Assembly: GCF_932526225.1 (NCBI RefSeq)
Contig: NC_064036.1
Span: 7,323,519-7,387,518, forward strand
From: Nematostella vectensis
Lineage: Eukaryota > Cnidaria > Anthozoa > Actiniaria > Edwardsiidae
DNA length: 64,000 nt
Direction of reading: 5' to 3'
The notes under the pieces: model-generated
The model's input: only the letters and a program-made list of their open reading frames with translations
What the model was told of the DNA's origin: nothing
Databases searched by the model: none
Program-made: the position numbers and the translations under genes
In this document: in pieces, positions 28,201-40,200 of the stretch
How the letters are laid out: each line of letters starts with the position of its first letter
Numbering within the stretch: position 1 is the stretch's first letter

Positions 28201-31200
28201 TACGCTAGAACCTCGATATAACGGACACCCTCAGAATTGGAAAGATGTACCTTGTTGAGACTTTCTCTAATTTCAAAAGCGTCTGACCCCCTAAGAGTGG
28301 ACAATACAACTTGAAACCTCTGTTTCCCATTGTATAGTGCTGCAAATACTGTATGGCTGATCCAGTGTTGCGTCTTTCTACAGATATTACTTGAAGAATA
28401 ACAACGAGACTGCGCAGTTACTCCAGGGAGACGCCACACATGTACGGACAGATACCTTCTCGTTTTACTCTGATTTTCTTAGTTTTGGGCGATTCCTTTT
28501 TTCCGATCAATATAAAAACATACAGCGGGAGATAAATTTGTGGATTTTAACTCCCATACTTGTCTTTTAAAATTCCATTTCGAACGGTGGGAGAGGGGAC
28601 ACGGTCCCGCCACTTTTGCGCTCCACCATCGAGGCCCCAGTGATCTTTGCGGGCGCTTGCGGAAGTGACGTACTAGCGACAGGCTCGTGGAGTATGGGAC
28701 TGAACCTGCTTAAAAAATACCTTGTGTTGTTTTTTTGTCGTTTCTAAATCAGTCTTGGCGTGAATTTTGGTAGGACCTGGGCAAAGAATGCCACGTGACG
28801 TTACTACAGCTCAAGACCCAGGAGGTCGCTAGACACCTTACGTTACAGGTAACACAATCTACCGGGTAATGCAACCCACGACGAGTGTAACACTGAACGT
28901 CCACGTTTTGTCTGTCTCAGGACTTTGAGTTGTTTCGCGTCATCGACCCTCGCGAGTATATTTACGACGTGTGGGAATTCGGCCCCGAGTTTTCGCCAAA
29001 CCTCGCCAAGTTTGAGGAGGTACTTTTTCTTTACTCTTATTATAGCGGCTCTTTTTGATAATTCTATACCCGGATATGACATGACTTTGATAGAAAGGAG
29101 TACATGTACAAATAGAGTAGAACCATGCTGATCTGGATCTCCAAATTTTTAGACATTCGTATTTGGGTAACTTTCTGCGAATAATCTCGAATAATTTTTA
29201 ACAAGGTTCTTCCGTAGATATGGCTATTTTCTCTTAGCATGTGCACCGTGCAGGATTCGAGTTAGCAAGGTTATTTAATGGATACGGCAATTTTCTCCTG
29301 GCATATGCACTGATCATTTTATTTTGTCATCAGACGGTAAACCGGGAGACTTTTTGGGTCGTGACAGAGATTTGTGGCGAGTCCAACGTCGTCAAACGAA
29401 TGAAGCTCATCAAACATTTCATCAAAATCGCAAGTATGTTGAAAACATGGTCCTTTGTTGTACGTAAGCATTTTTAGTCCAAAGTTACCGGCGGGCAAAA
29501 TTTGTTCTCATTTGTGTTGCAGAGTATTGCAAAGATTGCAAGAATATTAATTCGGCATTCGCGATAATAAGGTAAGAACGATTCCTAGAACCTTTCCTAG
29601 AAAATGCAGACATTGATAGCAGTCTCTCCTTTCATTTGGCTAGACTCCAGCAGATATTTGGTGACCTGACGATCCTCGTTTGGCAGATAAAAAATGCTCC
29701 GTACATTTGCTGAGAATCATAGCCCCTTCAATAAAGACACGAGAGTTTTTTTTTGTCTACTTAGTGTCCTTCTTAAGAGGGTTATACTGTATGAGGAGAA
29801 TTCTATTGTCCCAATGATGTCCTTATTATGGCGGTTCGACTATATTTGTTCTGATTCTTTTTATGCGTTGGTTTTTCAGCGGTCTTGGTCACACTGCCGT
29901 CAAGCGACTAAAGAATACATGGGAGAAGCTTCCTAATCGTTACTACAAGATGTATGAGGTACGCACTTCATCGAGCTGTACTAGCTTGTTATCGTCTCTA
30001 TGGTCTCTATAAAGCCCTTTTGTACAATAGCGAAAAAACTTCGCGCCGTATATATCGATAACAAAATGTCATCAGAGAAAAAAAAACTGTACGCTTTTGT
30101 TGAATTGTGTAGTTGTTTTCATGTTCTTTATAACGTGTGCCTTGTTTATCTCAGGACCTTGAGAACTTGATGGATCCGTCTCGGAGCATGTTCAAGTACA
30201 GAAGTTTGCTGAACAGTGAGCACGTCAACCCGCCTCTGGTACGTAGCGACACGTTCTTAGCGTGCGACATGGTCTTAGCGTGTAGCGGCACGGTCTTAGC
30301 GTGCCACATGGTCTTAGCGTGTAGCGACACGGTCTTAGCGTGTAGCGACACGGTCTTAGCGTGCGACATGGTCTTAGCGTGTAGCGACATGGTCTTAGCC
30401 TGTAGCGACACGGTCTTAGCGTGTAGCGACATGGTCTTTGCGTGCGACATGGTCTTAGCGTGTAGCGACATGGTCTTAGCCTGTAGCGACATGGTCTTAG
30501 CCTGTAGCGACATGGTCTTAGCGTGTAGCGACATGGTCTTAGCGTGTAGCGACGTGGTCTCAGCGTGTAGCGACGTGGTCTTAGCGTGTAGCGATGTGGT
30601 CTTAGCGTGTAGCAACGTGGTCTTAGCGTGTAGCGACGTGGTCTTAGCATGTAGCGACATGGGCTTAGCGTGTAGCGACATGGTCTTAGCGTGTAGCGAC
30701 GTGGTCTTAGCGTGTAGTGACGTGGTCTTAGCGTGTAGCGACACGTTCTTAGCGTGTAGCGACATGGTCTTAGCGTGCAGCAACGTGGTCTTAGCGTGTA
30801 GCGACATGGGCTTAGCGTGTAGCGACGTGGTCTTAGCATGTAGCGACATGGGCTTAGCGTGTAGCGACAAGACGTTTTATACATGCGATGTGAATATCTA
30901 TACTGCACAAACATCGTTGTGTTCCGTACAACTCTGTCGGGGATAAAAATGGAATAGATGGAATGGAATGGAATATAATAATTATTTCAGTTGTATTTAT
31001 GTTGTGTTTCTTTTTGTTTAGATTCCTTTTTTCCCAGTCATCAAAAGAGACCTGACACTAATTTACCTCAACAACAAGAGCGTAGTCGACGGACTGGTTG
31101 GTACCATATTGTTTTCAGCTTAAACATTTTCCAATACTTGTACTGACGTCTCTTCCCTCTAGTAGCGTTGTCGATAAACCTTCAGTTCATATACTGAATT

Positions 31201-34200
31201 ACTGGCGCTTACGAGAGAGTGCGCTCTTGTGCACGACTCAGGAACGGACTTTCTCGTAGCATTTGAAAATTAGCACTTCCGTTCAACTTGTGACTGCGTC
31301 GTCTCTTTTGTTAAAAAAATTTCGATCAACCACTCCTTTGTTATTGTTTCCAACTGAAAATACAACGGTTCATTTGCAAGAAAACTTCATGATTGAAGTC
31401 TGATTCTAATCAATATTTGATTGAATGTAACTCATTTACTTGCTTAAATTAGCCGATAAAAATGGATTCTTTGAGTGGATCGTTATTGTGCGGGAGCGTA
31501 AAAATGGCGTCAAGGCTGGCCTTCTTTGATATGCTGTTTGTCTGATACTCAACAGATCAATTTTGAGAAGCTCCGCATGATAGCGAGAGAGGTGCGCCAG
31601 GTCTCCAAGTGCCACAGTATGCCCTATGTAAGTATAGCGATATGCACGGATACGAATAAGAAGGGTAAAGAAGGGTATCTAGTGTATACCACTGTGTGCC
31701 CTATGTAAGTATAGCGATATGCACGGATACGAATAAGAAGGGAAAAGAAGGGTATCTAGTGTATACCACTGTGTGCCCTATGTAAGTATAGCGATATGCA
31801 CGGATACGAATAAAAGGGAAAAGAAGGGTATCTAGTGTATACCACAGTGTGCCATATGTAAGTATAGCGATATGCACGGATACGAATAAGAAGGGAAAAG
31901 AAGGGTATCTAGTGTATACCACTGTGTGCCCTATGTAAGTATAGTGATATGCACGGATACGAATAAGAAGGGAAAAGAAGGGTATCTAGTGTATACCACT
32001 GTGTGCCCTATGTAAGTATAGTGATATGCACGGATACGAATAAGAAGGGTAAAGAAGGGTATCTAGTGTATACCACTGTGTGCCCTATGTAAGTATAGCG
32101 ATACGCACGGATAAGAATAAGAAGGGTAAAGAAGGGTATCTAGTGTATACCACTGTGTGCCCTATGTAAGTATAGCGATATGCACGGATACGAATAAGAA
32201 GGGTAAAGAAGGGTATCTAGTGTATACCACTGTGTGCCCTATGTAAGTATAGCGATATGCACGGATACGAATAAGAAGGGTATAAAGTGTATACCACTGT
32301 GTGCCCTATGTAAGTATAGTGATATGCACGGATACGAATAAGAAGGGTAAAGAAGAGTATCTAGTGTATACCACTGTGTGCCCTATGTAAGTATAGCGAT
32401 ACGCACGGATACGAATAAAAAGGGTAAAGAAGGGTATCTAGTGTATACCACTGTGTGCCCTATGTAAGTATAGCGATATGCACGGATACGAATAAGAAGG
32501 GTAAAGAAGGGTATCTAGTGTATACCACTGTGTACCCTATGTAAGTATAGCGATATGCACGGATACGAATAAGAAGGGTATAAAGTGTATACCACTGTGT
32601 GCCCTATGTAAGTATAGTGATATGCACGGATACGAATAAGAAGGGTAAAGAAGAGTATCTAGTGTATACCACTGTGTGCCCTATGTAAGTATAGCGATAT
32701 GCACGGATACGAATAAGAAGGGTAAAGAAGGGTATCTAGTGTATACCACTGTGTGCCCTATGTAAGTATAGCGATATGCACGGATACGAATAGGAAGGGA
32801 AAAGAAGGGTATCTAGTGTATACCACTGTGTGCCCTATGTAAGTATAGCGATATGCACGGATACGAATAAAACCACTGTGTGCCCTATGTAAGTATAGCG
32901 ATATGCACGGATACGAATAAGAAGGGAAAAGAAGGGTATAAAGTGTATACCACTGTGTGCCCTATGTAAGTATAGCGATATGCACGGATACGAATAAGAA
33001 GGGTAAAGAAGGGTATCTAGTGTATACCACTGTGTGCCCTATGTAAGTATAGCGATATGCACGGATACGAATAAGAAGGGAAAAGAAGGGTATCTAGTGT
33101 ATACCACTGTGTGCCCTATGTAAGTATAGCGATATGCACGGATACGAATAAAAGGGAAAAGAAGGGTATCTAGTGTATACCACAGTGTGCCCTATGTAAG
33201 TATAGCGATATGCACGGATACGAATAAGAAGGGAAAAGAAGGGTATCTAGTGTATACCACTGTGTGCCCTATGTAAGTATAGTGATATGCACGGATACGA
33301 ATAAGAAGGGTAAAGAAGGGTATCTAGTGTATACCACTGTGTGCCCTATGTAAGTATAGCGATACGCACGGATAAGAATAAGAAGGGAAAAGAAGGGTAT
33401 CTAGTGTATATCACTGTGTGCCCTATGTAAGTATAGCGATATGCACGGATACGAATAAGAAGGGTAAAGAAGAGTATCTAGTGTATACCACTGTGTGCCC
33501 TATGTAAGTATAGCGATATGCACGGATACGAATAAGAAGGGTAAAGAAGGGTATCTAGTGTATACCACTGTGTGCCATATGTAAGTATAGCGATATGCAC
33601 GGATACGAATAAGAAGGGAAAAGAAGAGTATCTAGTGTATACCACTGTGTGCCCTATGTAAGTATAGTGATATGCACGGATACGAATAAGAAGGGAAAAG
33701 AAGGGTATAAAGTGTATACCACTGTGTGCCCTATGTAAGTATAGCGATATGCACGGATACGAATAAGAAGGGTAAAGAAGGGTATCTAGTGTATACCACT
33801 GTGTGCCCTATGTAAGTATAGCGATATGCACGGATACGAATAAGAAGGGTATAAAGTGTATACCACTGTGTGCCCTATGTAAGTATAGTGATATGCACGG
33901 ATACGAATAAGAAGGGTAAAGAAGAGTATCTAGTGTATACCACTGTGTGCCCTATGTAAGTATAGCGATACGCACGGATACGAATAAGAAGGGTAAAGAA
34001 GGGTATCTAGTGTATACCACTGTGTGCCCTATGTAAGTATAGTGATACGCACGGATACGAATAAGAAGGGTAAAGAAGGGTATCTAGTGTATACCACTGT
34101 GTGCCCTATGTAAGTATAGCGATATGCACGGATACGAATAAGAAGGGAAAAGAAGGGTATCTAGTGTATACCACTGTGTGCCCTATGTAAGTATAGCGAT

Positions 34201-37200
34201 ATGCACGGATACGAATAAGAAGGGAAAAGAAGGGTATCTAGTGTATACCACTGTGTGCCCTATGTAAGTATAGCGATATGCACGGATACGAATAAGAAGG
34301 GAAAAGAAGGGTATAAAGTGTATACCACTGTGTGCCCTATGTAAGTATAGTGATACGCACGGATACGAATAAGAAGGGTAAAGAAGGGTGTCTAGTGTAT
34401 ACCACTGTGTGCCCTATGTAAGTATAGCGATATGCACGGATACGAATAAGAAGGGAAAAGAAGAGTATCTAGTGTATACCACTGTATGCCCTATGTAAGT
34501 ATAGCGATATGCACGGATACGAATAAGAAGGGTAAAGAAGGGTATCTAGTGTATACCACTGTGTGCCCTATGTAAGTATAGCGATATGCACGGATACGAA
34601 TAAGAAGGGTAAAGAAGGGTATCTAGTGTATACCACTGTGTACCCTATGTAAGTATAGCGATATGCACGGATACGAATAAGAAGGGTATAAAGTGTATAC
34701 CACTGTGTGCCCTATGTAAGTATAGTGATATGCACGGATACGAATAAGAAGGGTAAAGAAGAGTATCTAGTGTATACCACTGTGTGCCCTATGTAAGTAT
34801 AGCGATATGCACGGATACGAATAAGAAGGGTAAAGAAGGGTATCTAGTGTATACCACTGTGTGCCCTATGTAAGTATAGCGATATGCACGGATACGAATA
34901 GGAAGGGAAAAGAAGGGTATCTAGTGTATACCACTGTGTGCCCTATGTAAGTATAGCGATATGCACGGATACGAATAAAACCACTGTGTGCCCTATGTAA
35001 GTATAGCGATATGCACGGATACGAATAAGAAGGGAAAAGAAGGGTATAAAGTGTATACCACTGTGTGCCCTATGTAAGTATAGCGATATGCACGGATACG
35101 AATAAGAAGGGTAAAGAAGGGTATCTAGTGTATACCACTGTGTGCCCTATGTAAGTATAGCGATATGCACGGATACGAATAAGAAGGGAAAAGAAGGGTA
35201 TCTAGTGTATACCACTGTGTGCCCTATGTAAGTATAGCGATATGCACGGATACGAATAAAAGGGAAAAGAAGGGTATCTAGTGTATACCACAGTGTGCCC
35301 TATGTAAGTATAGCGATATGCACGGATACGAATAAGAAGGGAAAAGAAGGGTATCTAGTGTATACCACTGTGTGCCCTATGTAAGTATAGTGATATGCAC
35401 GGATACGAATAAGAAGGGTAAAGAAGGGTATCTAGTGTATACCACTGTGTGCCCTATGTAAGTATAGCGATACGCACGGATAAGAATAAGAAGGGAAAAG
35501 AAGGGTATCTAGTGTATATCACTGTGTGCCCTATGTAAGTATAGCGATATGCACGGATACGAATAAGAAGGGTAAAGAAGAGTATCTAGTGTATACCACT
35601 GTGTGCCCTATGTAAGTATAGCGATATGCACGGATACGAATAAGAAGGGTAAAGAAGGGTATCTAGTGTATACCACTGTGTGCCATATGTAAGTATAGCG
35701 ATATGCACGGATACGAATAAGAAGGGAAAAGAAGGGTATCTAGTGTATACCACTGTGTGCCCTATGTAAGTATAGCGATATGCACGGATACGAATAAGAA
35801 GGGAAAAGAAGGGTATCTAGTGTATACCACTGTGTGCCCTATGTAAGTATAGCGATACGCACGGATACGAATAAGAAGGGAAAAGAAGGGTATCTAGTGT
35901 ATACCACTGTGTGCAAAACAAACCTTTTTTTACGCAGACTAAGCCATTGCTAATGCCCTTCTTTAGGTAGTACCTGTGGTATTGTGAGTTGGTAAATAAT
36001 GATTAAAGCCGCATTGTCACCAGTTTACTTCCGGAGGTCCGACGGAAACCTCAACCGTTAAAAGACAAAAGAATCTTTTAAAATCCGAGATATTAAACAG
36101 GCCATCCGCTCTAAATTATCAATCACATCCTCAAAGAAACTTCCAATAGACACACTGCTTTCAATATTTTGAAATATTTTTCGCGTTTTCCGTTTAAAAT
36201 CATCGGATATTGTTAAGTAATCCACCGGAATAAACTGGTGACAATGCGACTTTAAGTCAAAATCACGAAGACTATGAGTCCCTATCTCTATCCCTTAGTA
36301 TCCCAATAATATCTGTCTCAGGTTTAGTATCTAGGACACAGGAGGACACAGGGATCCCGCAGCAGGACCTGCCATCTGCCATGGCCGATCGCCAACTGTT
36401 GTGCGAAACGTCCTACGTGCCGAGGCCGTAGGATGATAATGGTGATGTACTCTAATTGTCGCTATATTCCTCTCCTTAGGATCCCAGCAATATGTTTGAG
36501 CAGGACAGCGTGCGAGGCGCCCCGCAAAGTATGACGTCAACTGTTGTTGGTATGGTAACTGGGTCCTCTGCATGGGCACGTCGGTCTATGACACGTGACC
36601 AGAATCCCAAGAAATATTACGAAGAGGTGAGAACGTTGAGTCTGTTACCGTGTGCGTGCAAAATGTTCAAGTTTGTTTACTAGTTAAGTCGATTTCTCCC
36701 CCTAGGGGTTTGTTATTCAACCGTAATATGTCTGCGTATACCTACGTACCGATTAGTTATAGACATTGATTCGTATGTTTTATTGATGGGCTACTGCATT
36801 GTTAGTCACTTTGTGTTGTAAACTCGTATATAACTCACTCGTTTGTAGTCACTTGATTGTTGTACCCTCGTATATAGCTCACTCGTTTGTAGTCACTTGA
36901 GTGTTGTACCCTCGTATATAGCTCACTCGTTTGTAGTCACTTGAGTGTTGTACCCTCGTATATAGCTCACTCGTTTGTAGTCACTTGAGTGTTGTACCCT
37001 CGTATATAGCTCACTCGTTTGTAGTCACTTGAGTGTTGTACCCTCGTATATAGCTCACTCGTTTGTGTTTTTTATGTCAGTGTATCATGAGCCGCCGGGT
37101 GTTGAAGTACTTGGAGAAACTGGAAGTCCAGGCGGACGAAGAAAAACTCCGTGAAATGTCAAACACCTGTGAACCGGGGCTGGGATCAGGTAAAAATACA

Positions 37201-40200
37201 AATAGCACCTCTACTCTCATCGTCTCCCATCATCCTTTTTCCCCCCATCTCTCTCTTGCGCGCGCATTCTCCTGTTATTTCAATCCCAATTCTTGTAAGG
37301 ATGCAGACACTTATTTTCATTTGTTTCTTAGCATTGTTTCAATAATTGGTTTAGAAATACCAAACCCGAAAGCATTTTTGCGGTCTCGTCCTTGTAATCC
37401 TCGTCGTCAATACTCAAGGTTCATATGACTCCTCCTCAGCACCTCCAAGTGTTCAGACGAGAAGGAAAAACTCGCCACATACGTCACCGAACCTTACGAA
37501 GAAGGATAAGAAACACACGAATAACAACAAGCTAGGTATGTATCGCCATAGTAGTCACGTGACTCTAGCCTGGGCGTGTACCCTCGCCACTAGTCACGTG
37601 CCCTTTTTCCTGGGCGTGTACCCTCGCCGCTAGTCCCGTGACGTTACATTCTCCACTCCAAAGTGCATTCTCTCCACTTGTCACGTGACAGTGAATCCTA
37701 CTCACATTAGGACGTTAAACCCGAGGTCCCGTCTTCATTTATCTACATTGGAGGGGGGGGGGGGGGGCGCGTAACAGCGGCTTGCTCACTCCGCCACCCA
37801 TCCTCAGGCACTTGATATCAGACCTCACATTACGTAGCCTTAGATGTGAGTGTAAAAATGTACATAGGATAGAGACTTGACCAACATTCCCCTCTTATAG
37901 GCTCTCCATCCCCACTCGCCCTGAGGAGAGGAATGTTTAACTCAGGTAAGTGTCCTTGAGATTCATGAGGTCGATCTTATTGTTGAAGGCTCACGATGCG
38001 TATTTTTCATGTCACAGCCGATCAAATCTCCATTTCTTCAACAAGCACAACGTCTTCTGTACCGGAAGTGACGTCACCAAAACCTGGTCCTGAGCATGGT
38101 ATGAGAAAATTATATATGTAAATGAGATAAATTCAAGATGGTAATAACTATCATTTCGGCTTGTGGTGGAGTGGAACGTATTTAAAAGCGGCTCAGGCTG
38201 CCGCCGCATGACTCTCACGACTGTCTTACCACGGATCAGAGCTTAGGATCGAAATTGTTAAAAAAAAATGGGAAACTGAAGAAAATACCCATGGAGAAAA
38301 GGCGAGAACTTAGTGGAAATTGACACTACGATTGCATTACAGTTATTTATAGAATTGGACTTAAATGTGTTTTTATTTGTACATATGCATTGTGGTTTAT
38401 TTTATTTTTGCCCTGTAGGCGAGGAGTTCGACGTATTTCCAGAGTCCGATTCGTCATCTTTACGGGATGAAAGGTCATCGTTGTGTGACGACACTTTGTC
38501 GGCCTCTTTGCGTGACGACCGATCGTCGACGTCGTTGCGTGACGACAAATCATACACGTCATTGCCGGATGACAAATCATCCACGTCATTGCGTGACGAC
38601 AGACCGTCCACTTTATTGCGTGACGACAGATTATCCACGTCATTGCGTGACGACAGATCATCCACGTTATTGCGTGACGACAGATTATCCACCTCATCGC
38701 GTGACGACCGATCATCCACGTCATTGCGTGACGACAGACCGTCCACGTCATTGAATGGCGACAGATCATCCATGTCATCACGTGACGACCGATCATCCAC
38801 GTCATTGCGTGACGACAGACTACCCCGTAACGATCGACACTCCTCATCCTCCTCGCGAGACAACAGGTCAGCCACATCCATGCGTGACGATAGATCCTCG
38901 TCATCTTCGTTACGTGACGAAAGAAGATGCTTACGTGATGAAAGATTGTCCAATTCGCCGAACGACGAAAGAAGGGAGTCACGTGATGACCGCACGGCGT
39001 TGCGTGACGACCGGTTCCTTCCTGTTGTAGCGGGACAGGTAGCCCGACCGCCTCCAGACGGCAGAGGCTATAGCCAGCAGTGCGGTAAATAGCCCTTATT
39101 GGCCGAGTGCGCTAGCCATTTTGGAACCAATGGACCCGATAATTTCTGTTCAAAATCTCAGTGATTTTGCTTATCGAAATATATACCGTTATTCCATGGT
39201 GGTGGTTAAAATAGTATTGATTTGATTTATTTTTCACAGATCGGGCTCCGCCACGACGACCCAACGACGTCCAGACAGGTAAGGGGGGGACTGCCGTGAG
39301 GCGTTTGAGTGAATTTCTGGCTGTAATTGCTAATATAGTGGTAATGATAACGCTTGGTAAACTAACCAAAGGCACGTCTTCCCGCAGTTTACCCTCCCCT
39401 GCGAGTCGTGTACAATGCTACTCAAGAAGTCCAGTTGACCACAGGTGTGAACACGCTGAGCTTTAACACCTTAAAGAGTCCTTGTCAGCCACACATGTGT
39501 TATTGTTTTCTAGCAATATTGGAAGACAGTTATGAGAAAAAATCTTAAAATAACCACCTAAAAATAAAATCCCATGCTTTGTCTACCTGCTTCCTGGCAC
39601 TTTGTACTCTACTAGGATAACAAAATGGCGGCTGACATGGCTTCTTTAATCATATTGGCATGCTCGGAGACCCAGCGGATGCTCCCATGAGGGCTCTTCC
39701 CGTTCTTTCTGGCCTGAATGTTTTTTTTGCGGCCAAATATGAGAGCGCTGGATCCTCGAACATGTCACATAGGTTGAATGTACGTTTGATCCGGACCGCC
39801 CCTCCCTTTTTCTAAAATCGCTCGATCCTGTCATTGCCTTTGACGCCCTTGTCACTGCCGTCTACACTCCCGTTCTTTACCTTAAAGAATGTTGATCAGC
39901 CGTCCCTTTTATCATTGTTGTAATATAACAATAAAATATCGGTTTATTTGCAAGAAAACTTCAAAAATAACCACCCGTGATTGACGTTTAATACCTTATT
40001 AAGGGTATTTTGCTTAAAGTATCTCAGTCACTTGATTGAATCAGCCGATGGAAATGGATTATTTTAGTGAGTCGGTTTTGTGCGGGAGCGAAAGATGGCG
40101 GCGTGATTGGCCTTCTTTAATGCCTATTACCAGAGGTGTAAAAAAGTAAAATAAGCCAATACCGATCAAGCTTTTAGGGCAAACGAGCATAACATGTGAT

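Larger units (their letters stand above)
26552..28441 (+). other. RAPGEF exons 25-28: Ras-association domain
   Basis: Residues about 700-855. [62 protein letters not shown] and RYYLKNN correspond in order to the RA domain of RAPGEF2/6. In relatives this domain binds Rap1-GTP or M-Ras and localises the exchange factor. Exon 25 opens with a Ser-rich linker ([14 protein letters not shown]). Confidence 0.93.
28774..31627 (+). other. RAPGEF exons 29-36: CDC25 (Ras-GEF) catalytic domain
   Basis: Residues about 856-1066. Landmarks are [98 protein letters not shown] and [16 protein letters not shown]. The asparagine and threonine of the NRETFWV block and the FFPVIKRDL block are typical of the Rap/Ras exchange site. 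Exon 34 is followed directly by a 21-bp array, and exon 36 by the 77-bp splice-donor satellite. Confidence 0.95.

Noticed and set aside
30151..30914. Minus-strand open frames of 239 and 229 codons
   Set aside because: Shadow of the 21-bp array; exon 34 and the true gene are on the plus strand.
31612..35914. CRISPR-like array
   Set aside because: The repeat is a continuous 77-bp tandem satellite with no unique spacers, in an animal intron.
38347..38995. Minus-strand frames of 211 and 197 codons and plus-strand frames of 95 and 91 codons
   Set aside because: Periodicity shadows of the 27-bp coding repeat; only the frame joined by exon 41 and exon 43 continues the RAPGEF protein.
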